Part shown: positions 47,160-58,081 of the stretch, one piece after another
How positions within the stretch are numbered: position 1 is the first letter of the stretch
How the letters are laid out: the number at the start of each line of letters is the position of its first letter
From: Bacteroidaceae bacterium
Lineage (GTDB): Bacteria; Bacteroidota; Bacteroidia; Bacteroidales; Bacteroidaceae
Assembly (NCBI GenBank): GCA_017555875.1
Contig: JAFZFN010000026.1
Span: 1 to 64,000, forward strand
Reading direction: 5' to 3'
Length of the DNA: 64,000 bases
Notes under the pieces: model-generated
Told to the model about the DNA's origin: nothing
Database searches by the model: none
Seen by the model: the letters and a program-made list of their open reading frames with translations, nothing else
Translations under genes and position numbers: made by a program

Positions 47160-47474
47160 TTAAGCCTCCCCCTTGAAATCGCTCAGACGAGGGATGTAAG
47201 TACCCTTACCCTGTTCGGGCAAGCGAATGGGGCCAAAGGTCTGTTCATACTTGGTGATATTGTCCTGCAAGGCAAGCATCAGGCGCATGGCATGCTCAGG
47301 AGTGAGGATAACACGTGACTTCACTTGTGCCTTGGGCAAACCAGGGAGCACACGGATGAGGTCCATGATAAACTCCGACGAGGAGTGCGAGATAACTGCC
47401 AGATTGCAGTATACCCCCTGCGCAACGTCCTCCTTAAGTTCTATCTGCAGTTGGTTTTCCAGTTTCTTTTCCAT
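47160..47474 (-). CDS. DUF3467 family protein
   Basis: 104 residues, matching the family core YCNLAVISHSSSEFIMDLI, then VILTPEHAMRLMLALQDNI. Function unknown; widespread in Bacteroidetes. It lies 58 nt downstream of ftsZ on the same strand. Confidence 0.85.
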   Translation of the reverse strand: MEKKLENQLQIELKEDVAQGVYCNLAVISHSSSEFIMDLIRVLPGLPKAQVKSRVILTPEHAMRLMLALQDNITKYEQTFGPIRLPEQGKGTYIPRLSDFKGEA

Positions 47475-47531
47475 TATTCTTTATTATTAGTAGTAGTTGT
47501 CTATCAATGCGTCCGAGACAACAACAAGTCG

Positions 47532-48782
47532 TCAACGTCTACGTTTATTTTCCAATTCGCTAAGGTCCTGCTTCGAGCGAGCATAGGCAGGCATCGAGTC
47601 AACAGCATCGATGAGGTCATCATTTAAGAGATCATCAGCCTCAAACACAAAGAAGTGATAGTTGCGCAACGACGAATCGCCATAGTAACGTGCTATTTTG
47701 TCCTGCTCCTTTTCTTCCCGTTTCTCACTCTCGACACCAGCTTCAGGGGTTTCACTTGCTACGCTTACACTTTGTTCCTTATTCAGATGTATCGTCGTGT
47801 CCATTCCAGGAATATTGCTCACGCCAAACCCTGTAGCCAAGATAGTAATCTTCACCTCCTCGCCCAAAGAGTCATCAGTCGCAATACCCCAAATCACCTC
47901 GATATTGTTGTCCTCGAACTTTGCGGTGAAAGCATCGATTTCATCGAGTTCCTCAATCTTGAGGGGATACTCTGAGCTGCCATAGATATTAAAGAGTATT
48001 CGCTTGGAGTTATATATATCGTTATCATTGAGCAAGGGCGAGTGAAGGGCATTCTCAATAGCATCTGCCAGACGCTTCTCTCCACTACCCTTACCAAAAC
48101 TCATGATAGCCACTCCACCATCACGAAGCACCTTGCTCACATCACGGAAGTCGAGGTTGATTTTTCCACGAATTGTGATAATCTCGGCAATACTCTTCAC
48201 CGCATTCGTGAGGGTCTCATCCGCTTTAGCAAGGCCCTCATCGACAGACAATGACGGATATATCTCTCTCAGACGCTCGTTGTTGATGACTAGCAGTGCA
48301 TCTACATGCTTGGATATAGCATCTACACCCTGCAGAGCCTGCACAATCTTACGACGGCGCTCAAACTTGAAGGGGATAGTCACCACACCCACCGTGAGCA
48401 CTCCAGCCTCCTTAGCTACACGAGCTACCACTGGCGCAGCTCCAGTACCCGTGCCGCCTCCCATGGTGGCGGTTATGAACACCATTTCTGTGCCGTCTTG
48501 GAACTGCTTGCGTATTTCATCAACATTCTCCTCAGCATACTTTGTCGCCACCTCAGGCACATTACCTGCGCCCAATCCAGGTCCCAATTGCAACTTTACG
48601 GGGATGTCAGACTCCATCAGCGCTTGACGGTCTGTATTGCACAACACAAACGAAACATCCTTGATACCTGTGCGGTACATGGTCTTCACAGCATTGCCTC
48701 CACCACCGCCCACACCGATGACCTTGATGATGTTTTTCTCCTCTGTAGGCAAATCAATAGGCAGTATATCGTTATCGCTCAT
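47532..48782 (-). CDS. ftsZ: Cell-division GTPase FtsZ
   Basis: 416 residues. GTP-binding GVGGGGGNAV and tubulin signature GGGTGTGAAPV. The T7-loop region contains LDFRDVSKV. After the core, a linker (about 335-405) leads to an end that is basic (ELENKRRR), not the usual FtsA-binding DIPxFLR-type peptide in clear form. Forms the Z ring with FtsA, encoded 18 nt upstream. Confidence 0.96.
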   Translation of the reverse strand: MSDNDILPIDLPTEEKNIIKVIGVGGGGGNAVKTMYRTGIKDVSFVLCNTDRQALMESDIPVKLQLGPGLGAGNVPEVATKYAEENVDEIRKQFQDGTEMVFITATMGGGTGTGAAPVVARVAKEAGVLTVGVVTIPFKFERRRKIVQALQGVDAISKHVDALLVINNERLREIYPSLSVDEGLAKADETLTNAVKSIAEIITIRGKINLDFRDVSKVLRDGGVAIMSFGKGSGEKRLADAIENALHSPLLNDNDIYNSKRILFNIYGSSEYPLKIEELDEIDAFTAKFEDNNIEVIWGIATDDSLGEEVKITILATGFGVSNIPGMDTTIHLNKEQSVSVASETPEAGVESEKREEKEQDKIARYYGDSSLRNYHFFVFEADDLLNDDLIDAVDSMPAYARSKQDLSELENKRRR

Positions 48783-48800
48783 ATTCCTTACTATAAATAG

Positions 48801-50195
48801 TTATTTGTTTTCATCCTTATCCTCATCGGAGAGAATCTCGTTAGCCAATTTCTCCATCGTCGCAGTCAGTCGAGCAATGATGCCACGTCCTCTCGGCTTC
48901 GCCTTATCCGTTTCTTTTTGCTGCTGAGCCTGTTGCTCCTGCTTCGCCTTTTCCTCTTTGTCTCTGACCTCTTGCGCACTCTCACCATTTTCGGTGAAGA
49001 TGTCCAGTGTCCTAGCATTCTTGTACTCTTCAGGCTGCAGCTCCACATAGCTCTTCTGCCTGAAGCAATGCTCTTGACCTGCCATCAATAGGCCAATGAG
49101 TACCCCATAGGTACCATCTGCAGGCAGACTTTCCTTGCCCCAGTCTACGGTGCACTCCAACTTTTTAGCCAATCGATACTTTGACAATGTAGCCTTACGA
49201 GTAAGGTAATTCTCAATACCCTTAAGATTTATGCAGCCACCCGTACACACCACTCCTGCACGCAGCTTGTCTGCATAACCCGACCTTTCAATCTGATGAC
49301 ACACATTAGCCAGAATCTCTTCAAAACGTGCTTCGATTACATTGTGCAACATACGTCGCTCAATACTACCTCCACCATCGAGTCGCACGATTTCAGTCGC
49401 CGACTCAGGAGACAAGAGGCCATATTCACGCTTCAAGAGCTCAGCCTCGTGCTCCTCCAATTGCAAGGAGCAGAGATCTCGCGTGATGGTCTGACCGCCC
49501 ATAGGCAACACCGTGAGGTAACGCAAGATACCACCCGCATAAACGGAAATCGTCGTCGTGTCGGCTCCAAAGTCCACCAAGGCGCAACCCTGGCGACGCT
49601 CATTTTCAGTAAGTATGACACTGGCCGCCACCAACGGAGCGATATAGTCGTCTGCAATCTCCACTTGAGCGTTTCGCAAACTTTCTGCAGTCTTCTGCAT
49701 CACCGAAGTTCTCCCCAAGAGATTGAGATAATGCCCTTCAATCTGAGTGCAGTTTACGCCAACAGGCTCATTCGTGAAGTTATTGCCAATCTTATATTCT
49801 TGAAGCTGGATATCCCAACGTTCGTTTCCTTCGTACTCACGCGCTTCGTTTTCCAACATCATATCCTCCACAATCTCATTCGAGATGCGGGTCTCCTCCT
49901 CAAAAGTACGAGACACCACACTACGGACAGAATGCAGCGTATACCCTCCATCACCGACATACACCCTACCTATCGCTTGATAATCCATCTTCACCTCAAG
50001 CGCTTCTATCACCTTGTTCAGCGTCTCAGCAGTTTTGTCTATGTTGTACACCACACCACGGCGTACGAACCCCGTCACAGGTTCGTCAGCATAGGCGAGT
50101 ACCTGCAAGCTACCATCCGAGCACTTGCGTCCCACAGCGCCAGCTACCTTAGACGAGCCTAGCTCAATAGCTACAATTAAGTCATTTGTTGCCAT
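48801..50195 (-). CDS. ftsA: Cell-division protein FtsA
   Basis: 464-residue actin-like ATPase: start DLIVAIELGSSKVAGAVG, phosphate 2 region ALVDFGADTTTISVY, adenosine motif VVCTGGCINLKG. A Glu/Lys/Gln-rich linker (about 405-440) is followed by a C-terminal amphipathic helix (IIARLTATMEKLANEIL) for membrane attachment. A TACTTTTG -7 box on this strand is at 50247-50254. Confidence 0.94.
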   Translation of the reverse strand: MATNDLIVAIELGSSKVAGAVGRKCSDGSLQVLAYADEPVTGFVRRGVVYNIDKTAETLNKVIEALEVKMDYQAIGRVYVGDGGYTLHSVRSVVSRTFEEETRISNEIVEDMMLENEAREYEGNERWDIQLQEYKIGNNFTNEPVGVNCTQIEGHYLNLLGRTSVMQKTAESLRNAQVEIADDYIAPLVAASVILTENERRQGCALVDFGADTTTISVYAGGILRYLTVLPMGGQTITRDLCSLQLEEHEAELLKREYGLLSPESATEIVRLDGGGSIERRMLHNVIEARFEEILANVCHQIERSGYADKLRAGVVCTGGCINLKGIENYLTRKATLSKYRLAKKLECTVDWGKESLPADGTYGVLIGLLMAGQEHCFRQKSYVELQPEEYKNARTLDIFTENGESAQEVRDKEEKAKQEQQAQQQKETDKAKPRGRGIIARLTATMEKLANEILSDEDKDENK

Positions 50196-50246
50196 ATACC
50201 TATCATCCTTTTTTGTGCTAATCCATGCAATTTACTATTTAGGTTA

Positions 50247-50254
50247 CAAAAGTA
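50247..50254 (-). promoter_or_regulatory. ftsA: -7 box before ftsA
   Basis: TACTTTTG on the minus strand, 51 nt before the ftsA start. Confidence 0.45.
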
Positions 50255-50423
50255 AGAAATCTTTTTTATATCCAATGCCGACGAAGAACTAAAATTTTCT
50301 TCCTTTTTAGCCACACCCGCCTTCTCGCAAAACAACGACATCTATTTCTCGCAAAAAAAACGAAAAAAAGCCCCAACCAGCAAAGCTATTTGGCATTTTG
50401 CGCAAAATATTGGAGCCAGTTCT

Positions 50424-50453
50424 ATTGATTTCGGCCGTTTGTTTGTATATTTG
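50424..50453 (+). promoter_or_regulatory. folP: Promoter of folP-cdaA
   Basis: ATTG (50424-50427), 18 nt, TATATTTG (50446-50453). The folP ATG at 50458 begins 5 nt after the box. Confidence 0.5.
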
Positions 50454-50457
50454 CAGC

Positions 50458-51324
50458 ATGATGCAGAAATACACGCCTTCACATACACTAAACATCAATG
50501 GGGAATTGTTTCCGTTAGACAAACCCCTGGTGATGGGCATCCTGAACGTCACGGAAGAGTCCTTCTATGCAGCTTCGCGTGCTTTCTTGCCCGAAGCCAT
50601 AGCAATGGCAGCCAAGAGCATGCTCGACCAAGGAGCAGACATCATTGACATAGGAGCATGCTCGACCAAGCCTGGAGCTTCCCCCATTGACGAAGAAGAG
50701 GAGATGCGACGCCTCGGCTCCGCATTGAAGGTCATCCGCGACATTGCTCCAGAGGCACTCATCTCTGTTGACACGTTTCGCTCAGCCGTGGCCGAGCAAT
50801 GTGTATCCGAATATGGAGTACAACTAATCAACGATGTATCGGGAGGCCAACTAGACACAAGGATGTTTGACACCGTTGCACGCCTACAAGTACCCTACAT
50901 CCTTACCCACTCAAACTACGACAACAAGAAGACCGACATCAACAATACCCCGACCACGTCAGACAACAACATTTTCCAAAGCACGATGCACAGCCTTGCC
51001 CAATCAATCAACACGTTGCATCTCATGGGAGTAAACGACATCATCATAGACCCAGGATTCGGCTTTGGCAAAACACTCGACGACAACTACCATCTTTTGG
51101 GACACCTTGAAGAGCTACATATGCTCGATTGTCCATTGCTGGTGGGAGTATCACGCAAATCAATGATATACAACCATCTCGGCTGCACTCCTGAAGAGGC
51201 GTTGAATGGCACTACAGCCATGCACACCATTGCATTAATGAAAGGCGCACACATCCTCCGTGTACACGACGTCAAAGAAGCCGTTGAGGCAATAAGAATT
51301 GTCGAAAAACTCAAACACTCATAA
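50458..51324 (+). CDS. folP: Dihydropteroate synthase
   Basis: 288 residues from ATG 50458 (a second ATG follows at 50461). Pterin-binding signature VMGILNVTEESFY, DIIDIGACSTKPGA, LINDVSGG and DPGFGFGKT. Condenses dihydropterin pyrophosphate with p-aminobenzoate in folate synthesis; the sulfonamide target. The frame is open 20 codons upstream, but these include the promoter. Followed by cdaA after 20 nt, a pairing common in this phylum. Confidence 0.95.
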   Translation: MMQKYTPSHTLNINGELFPLDKPLVMGILNVTEESFYAASRAFLPEAIAMAAKSMLDQGADIIDIGACSTKPGASPIDEEEEMRRLGSALKVIRDIAPEALISVDTFRSAVAEQCVSEYGVQLINDVSGGQLDTRMFDTVARLQVPYILTHSNYDNKKTDINNTPTTSDNNIFQSTMHSLAQSINTLHLMGVNDIIIDPGFGFGKTLDDNYHLLGHLEELHMLDCPLLVGVSRKSMIYNHLGCTPEEALNGTTAMHTIALMKGAHILRVHDVKEAVEAIRIVEKLKHS

Positions 51325-51344
51325 CTCCAAATAAAAGAACACCC

Positions 51345-52109
51345 ATGTTACTCGGTTTCGGAATCAAAGACCTGATAGACGTATTACTCGTCGCCCTCAT
51401 GCTCTTCTACCTATATAAATTTATGAAAGAGTCTGGGTCACTCAACCTCTTCGTAGGCATCCTCACCATTATCGTGGTGTGGGTATTGGTATCACAAATA
51501 TTCCAGATGCGCCTGCTAGGCGGCATCCTAGATACATTGGTCAGCGTTGGAGCCTTGGCCCTCATCATTCTCTTCCAAGACGAGATACGTCATTTCCTTC
51601 GCGATGTAGGTTCACAACGCCGTGTCCGCCGCATCCTCGACTTTTTCGCAAAGAAAGACACTACCGCCGACAACCACAAAGAGATGATGCCTATCGTGAT
51701 GGCCTGCATGAACATGGCCAAGCGAAAAGAGGGCGCACTCATAGTCATCGAACAGAGCGACAAGCTGGGCGAAGTCATCAAGACCGGTGAGACAGTCAAT
51801 GCCGACATCAACCAATTGCTTATCGAAAACATATTCTTCAAGAATAGCCCCCTACACGATGGCGCCATGATTATACGCCAGAAGCGTATCGCCGCAGCAG
51901 GATGTCTGCTACCCGTGTCTCACAGCATGGACATACCCAAGTCGATGGGCCTACGACATCGTGCAGCTCTCGGCATATCGCAAGAGACAGACGCACTAGC
52001 CATCGTTGTCTCCGAGGAAACGGGAGGTATCACTGTAGCGCACCATGGCACACTTCATCGATGGCTCACGGCCGAACAACTCGAAAAGCTGCTATTCGAC
52101 CTCCACTAA
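51345..52109 (+). CDS. dacA: Diadenylate cyclase CdaA
   Basis: 254 residues. Three transmembrane helices at about 10-80, then a DisA_N domain with D172-G-A174 and R204-H-R206, the catalytic motifs. Makes c-di-AMP from two ATP at the inner membrane; c-di-AMP controls K+ and wall homeostasis in other bacteria. A CdaR regulator is not adjacent. Confidence 0.95.
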   Translation: MLLGFGIKDLIDVLLVALMLFYLYKFMKESGSLNLFVGILTIIVVWVLVSQIFQMRLLGGILDTLVSVGALALIILFQDEIRHFLRDVGSQRRVRRILDFFAKKDTTADNHKEMMPIVMACMNMAKRKEGALIVIEQSDKLGEVIKTGETVNADINQLLIENIFFKNSPLHDGAMIIRQKRIAAAGCLLPVSHSMDIPKSMGLRHRAALGISQETDALAIVVSEETGGITVAHHGTLHRWLTAEQLEKLLFDLH

Positions 52110-52247
52110 GCGACAAATTGTCACAAAAGCAGACATTGTGCCCCCAATTTCCACATGTGTGATTATTCAGAACAAATGTGGCACAACTTTCGTTCCATAA
52201 CAGACAGAGATTTTAAACATAAATTACAAACTATAAATCTATAAAAA

Positions 52248-52520
52248 ATGAACATTAAACCATTAGCTGATCGCGTGCTCATCGCACCTGCACCTGCCGA
52301 GGAGAAGACCATCGGTGGCATCATCATCCCCGATACCGCAAAGGAGAAGCCCCTCAAGGGCGAAGTAGTAGCAGTAGGCAACGGCACCAAAGACGAAGAG
52401 ATGATTGTCAAGGTGGGCGACACTGTACTCTACGGCAAGTATGCCGGCACTGAGCTCGAGCTCGACGGCACTAAATATCTCATCATGCGCCAAAGCGACA
52501 TCTTGGCAATCGTAGGATAA
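52248..52520 (+). CDS. groES: Co-chaperonin GroES
   Basis: 90 residues with the mobile-loop region ([18 protein letters not shown]) and roof segments. Works as the heptameric lid of GroEL. No CIRCE sequence is visible upstream; 52161-52196 holds only a 6-bp inverted pair (ccacat/atgtgg). Confidence 0.97.
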   Translation: MNIKPLADRVLIAPAPAEEKTIGGIIIPDTAKEKPLKGEVVAVGNGTKDEEMIVKVGDTVLYGKYAGTELELDGTKYLIMRQSDILAIVG

Positions 52521-54230
<1,710 letters not shown>

Positions 54231-54255
54231 TCAATCTCCCACACTTAAACACAAT

Positions 54256-54283
54256 AAAGGAGACAAGCCGGCTTGTCTCCTTT
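54256..54283 (+). terminator. Terminator after groEL
   Basis: 28-bp perfect palindrome centred on AGCCGGCT (AAAGGAGACAAG ... CTTGTCTCCTTT), then tatttatt. Confidence 0.85.
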
Positions 54284-54354
54284 ATTTATTGCCCTCCTAC
54301 GAGAGTCAAAGCATATTTCCCGTTGCTATTCTTTTATCAACGGAATGTTTATCG

Positions 54355-54362
54355 TACCTTTG
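54355..54362 (+). promoter_or_regulatory. -7 box of the sulfatase promoter
   Basis: TACCTTTG, 25 nt before the ATG. Confidence 0.5.
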
Positions 54363-54387
54363 TTGCGTCATATAAAAAAAATATGCT

Positions 54388-57177
54388 ATGAAGAACTTGA
54401 ATGTCGGCCTCCTTTCGTTGGCCACTCTGCCTGGAGCGCTCCTTGCACAAGAGACTACCCCCGAGCTCACCTCCCAGAATACTCGACCCAATGTAGTGAT
54501 GATTTATGCTGATGACTTAGGCTTTGGTGACCTAGAGTGTTATGGTGCCGTAGGTGTCAAGACACCCAATGTAAATCGACTATCCGAACATGGACTGCGC
54601 TTCACCAACGCTCATGCCGTAGCCTCAACAAGTACTCCATCACGCTATTCTCTGCTGACAGGCGAGTATCCTTGGCGAAAACAGGGGACAGATGTGGCAG
54701 CAGGCGATGCTGCGATGATCGTCTCACCCGACCAATACACTGTAGCAGACGTATTCAAGGAGGCAGGCTACACCACAGCAGCCTTCGGCAAGTGGCACCT
54801 TGGACTTGGCGCCAAGACAGGACAGCAGGATTGGAACAAGCCCATCTCCCCTGCCCTACCTGACATAGGGTTCGACTACTCCTACATCATGGCAGCCACA
54901 GCCGACAGAGTGCCTTGCGTCTTCATCGAGAACAGCAGCGTGGCCAATTATGACCCATCAGCTCCCATCTACGTCAACTACAACAAGAATTTCGACGGAG
55001 AGCCCACAGGACGCGACAACCCTGAACTGCTCTACAACCTCAAGAGTTCGCATGGCCATGACAACTCCATCATCAATGGCATTGGTCGCATAGGCTACAT
55101 GAAGGGTGGTGGCACAGCCCTTTGGAAGGACGAGAACATAGCCGACAGCATCACCCAACACGCCGTAGATTTTATCAAAGAGAACACCGACACCCCCTTC
55201 TTCATCTACTTTGCGACAAACGACGTACACGTTCCCCGCTTCCCTCATCCCCGTTTCCGTGGAACGAGCGAAATGGGTTTGCGTGGTGACGCCATCGTCC
55301 AGTTCGACTGGAGCGTAGGTGAGATTGTGCGCACCCTCGAGGAGCAGGGACTGCTCGACAACACCCTCATCATCCTCACCAGCGACAATGGTCCCGTCCT
55401 CGACGATGGCTACGTGGACCAAGCGGAAGAGTTGGTAGGTGAGCATTCGCCCACAGGCGGTCTGCGAGGCGGTAAGTATAGCGCCTACGAGGGCGGCACC
55501 CGCGTACCCTTCATCGTACATTGGCCCGCACTCATCAAGGAGCCAGCCGTGAAGGAGGCCCTTGTATCACAGATTGATTTCCTCGACGTCATGGCCAACC
55601 TCGTAGGGGTTAGCAACGGAGAGTCACTCTCTCCTGACGGACAGTCAGAGCAGACATCCACATGGTTTGGCGAGAACGACAAGGGACGACCCTATGCTAT
55701 CGGCATGGCACAGAACCACACCTTGACACTCCGCACCTCAACATGGAAGTACATCGAGCCCAAGGGCGGCGCAGCCATGATTCCATGGGGTCCCAAGATA
55801 GAAACAGGCTACTCCACCTCACCGCAGATTTTCCTCCGTACAGATGGAGAGTACGACGAGACCACCAACAAGGCATCATCCCACCCAGCTGTAGTCGATA
55901 ACCTCTACGAAGAGTTAGAGAAGATACGCAACCATTCCTACGACGGAGTCACCATCATCGCTCAAGCAGGAGAAACGATTGACCTCACCACCCATTTCGG
56001 AACGCTCGAGGATGCCACCGTGAGCGGTGACTTCATTGAGGGCACAGCCACAGACCTCAGTTGCGTACCTATCCGAAGCGATGCATCCGACGGTTCACAC
56101 ATAGGTATCATTGCCATGAAGGATGGCACCATACGCACCTTTGCCGTTGTCATCAACCCCGACTTCCACGGAGCCTACCACATCACCTACAACGGCAACC
56201 CCCTCTTCATCGACTACAACACCACCCACGACAACAGCAAGCACGAGGGATACAAATTCATCTCCCCTGACCACTACACCTGCTCGGCATCAGGCGACGA
56301 AGTAGTCATCGTACGCCCCTCCGGGAGTGGCTACACGCTCTCCGTGCAAGGCAAGGTACTGTGCGAGCCACGCCTCACGGGATGGGGACACATCATGTTC
56401 TCCGACGACGAGGCCGAAGCTGGAGTATACCTTTTCGAAGAGACCTCCACGGCTGATATATACAAGATTCGCAGCACGAGTGACGGCATCAATTACGTAA
56501 ACATCTACACCGAACACGGCGTTGCGGGAAACGACAAGTCCACCAAGGCTGGTCTTGCCAGTTTTGGCATCGAAGAATTAGAATCCTTCCCCCTTACCCT
56601 TTCTGCAGATGGAGCCACACCCCTCTGCCTGCCCTTCAACGTCATCCTCCCCGAAGGGCTCTGTGCCTATGATGCTACAGCCACAGATATAACATTTGAC
56701 GCAGAGACAAACACTTACACCTCCATCCTGACCTCCATCGCCAAGCCAGGAGAAACCCTCAAGAGTTGCACTCCCACCATCATCAAAGGAGAAGAAGGGA
56801 CCTATGCCCTCCCCATCACGATGTCGGACAGTCGCGCCAAAGGTTCGCTTGAGCAATCATTACTCAGAGGCACCTATGTTTCATGCACACTAACACCTGA
56901 TGACGACACCCGCAGGTATTGCCTTACAAGACAAGACGGCACCCCCTGCATGAGCGCCATCAATAGCTCTACACCCATTGCCGCCAACCAGTGCTGGATG
57001 GAATGCGATATCTCCGAAGCCTCTACGCTCACCTTATGCTTTGCTACGGCTACAGACATCCAGTCTCTCCCTGCGACCACACAAGCCCAGCAAGTATACA
57101 ATATCGCAGGACAACGCCTAGCCCATCCTCAGAGAGGCATCAACCTCATTGAAGGCAGAAAATTCATTATCAAATAA
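54388..57177 (+). CDS. Secreted serine-type sulfatase with T9SS-like tail
   Basis: 929 residues. Signal peptide to about residue 20. Sulfatase domain about 34-480 with metal ligands in YADDLGFGD (D42, D43) and the activation motif S82-T-P-S-R86. The residue to become formylglycine is Ser, so maturation needs the radical-SAM enzyme anSME, not present here. KWHLGLG and SDNGPVL complete the active site. Residues about 500-890 are beta-rich and of unknown type; about 900-929 (QQVYNIAGQRLAHPQ ... IIK) resemble a T9SS type A sorting end. Substrate class (mucin or glycosaminoglycan) is an inference. Confidence 0.88.
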   Translation: MKNLNVGLLSLATLPGALLAQETTPELTSQNTRPNVVMIYADDLGFGDLECYGAVGVKTPNVNRLSEHGLRFTNAHAVASTSTPSRYSLLTGEYPWRKQGTDVAAGDAAMIVSPDQYTVADVFKEAGYTTAAFGKWHLGLGAKTGQQDWNKPISPALPDIGFDYSYIMAATADRVPCVFIENSSVANYDPSAPIYVNYNKNFDGEPTGRDNPELLYNLKSSHGHDNSIINGIGRIGYMKGGGTALWKDENIADSITQHAVDFIKENTDTPFFIYFATNDVHVPRFPHPRFRGTSEMGLRGDAIVQFDWSVGEIVRTLEEQGLLDNTLIILTSDNGPVLDDGYVDQAEELVGEHSPTGGLRGGKYSAYEGGTRVPFIVHWPALIKEPAVKEALVSQIDFLDVMANLVGVSNGESLSPDGQSEQTSTWFGENDKGRPYAIGMAQNHTLTLRTSTWKYIEPKGGAAMIPWGPKIETGYSTSPQIFLRTDGEYDETTNKASSHPAVVDNLYEELEKIRNHSYDGVTIIAQAGETIDLTTHFGTLEDATVSGDFIEGTATDLSCVPIRSDASDGSHIGIIAMKDGTIRTFAVVINPDFHGAYHITYNGNPLFIDYNTTHDNSKHEGYKFISPDHYTCSASGDEVVIVRPSGSGYTLSVQGKVLCEPRLTGWGHIMFSDDEAEAGVYLFEETSTADIYKIRSTSDGINYVNIYTEHGVAGNDKSTKAGLASFGIEELESFPLTLSADGATPLCLPFNVILPEGLCAYDATATDITFDAETNTYTSILTSIAKPGETLKSCTPTIIKGEEGTYALPITMSDSRAKGSLEQSLLRGTYVSCTLTPDDDTRRYCLTRQDGTPCMSAINSSTPIAANQCWMECDISEASTLTLCFATATDIQSLPATTQAQQVYNIAGQRLAHPQRGINLIEGRKFIIK

Positions 57178-57250
57178 CACATAAGGACATCTGAATCAGA
57201 CATTACGTCCATAAGCTGATAGGGAGAGACATCCCGTCTTTGCCTGTTTT

Positions 57251-57904
57251 TTATACGCCAAAGTCCAGCGAGAGCTGTCCATCACCGAGGAGGTTGTAGC
57301 TCATACGATGATAGGGCGTCAAGCCATGCTCCTTGATGCCGGCACGATGCTTGGCCGTGGGGTAACCTTTGTTGTGATTCCAGTCATAGTGGGGATATTC
57401 CTCATGCAAGCGGTTCATGTAGTCGTCGCGGTAGGTCTTGGCAAGGATGGAGGCAGCAGCAATGTTCATCAGCTTACCATCGCCTTTGACCACGGTCTCG
57501 TGGGGCGTATCACCATAGGGTTTGAACTTATTGCCATCCACCACGACATATTCGGGGCGCACCTTCAGCCCATCCAACGCACGGTGCATAGCAAGGATAG
57601 AGGCATTAAGGATGTTTATCTCATCAATCTCCTTAGCCGTCACGATGCCAAGTGCCCACGCCAAGGCATCACGCTCGATATCCTCGCGCAAGGCATAGCG
57701 CTGCTTCTCTGTCAGCTGCTTCGAATCATTGAGCAAGGGATGCGAGTAGTCGGGCGGCAAGATTACCGCAGCAGCATATACATCGCCAGCCAAGCAGCCA
57801 CGACCCGCTTCGTCGCAGCCAGCCTCTACGAGTTCGGGATGGAGACAGGGGAGCAATCCCTTCTGAGAAGCCACCTGTTGGCTTGTTTCTTTGGTTCTTT
57901 TCAT
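57251..57904 (-). CDS. rnhB: Ribonuclease HII
   Basis: 217 residues. Catalytic start [20 protein letters not shown], then [14 protein letters not shown] and [11 protein letters not shown]. Removes ribonucleotides from DNA-RNA hybrids. The N-terminal extension of about 25 residues before the core is unremarkable. Converges with the sulfatase gene. Confidence 0.94.
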   Translation of the reverse strand: MKRTKETSQQVASQKGLLPCLHPELVEAGCDEAGRGCLAGDVYAAAVILPPDYSHPLLNDSKQLTEKQRYALREDIERDALAWALGIVTAKEIDEINILNASILAMHRALDGLKVRPEYVVVDGNKFKPYGDTPHETVVKGDGKLMNIAAASILAKTYRDDYMNRLHEEYPHYDWNHNKGYPTAKHRAGIKEHGLTPYHRMSYNLLGDGQLSLDFGV

Positions 57905-58081
57905 AACAGCAATGCTTCAATCTACAAATGTGCAGTCAATTCTATCGAGTTTATCCAATTGTGAATACGGTGTGTTCGCAATTAAAATAGCAATCAGTGT
58001 AGAATCTGCGCCTTTATTGTCGTGGGGCATTGCGACCGCAGTGCGGACGCAATTAGATGTTGATATCCGTAAGGGGCTGAA

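Noticed and set aside
52110..52247. CIRCE-type heat-shock operator before groES
   Set aside because: Searched for TTAGCACTC and its complement; only a weak 6-bp inverted pair is present.
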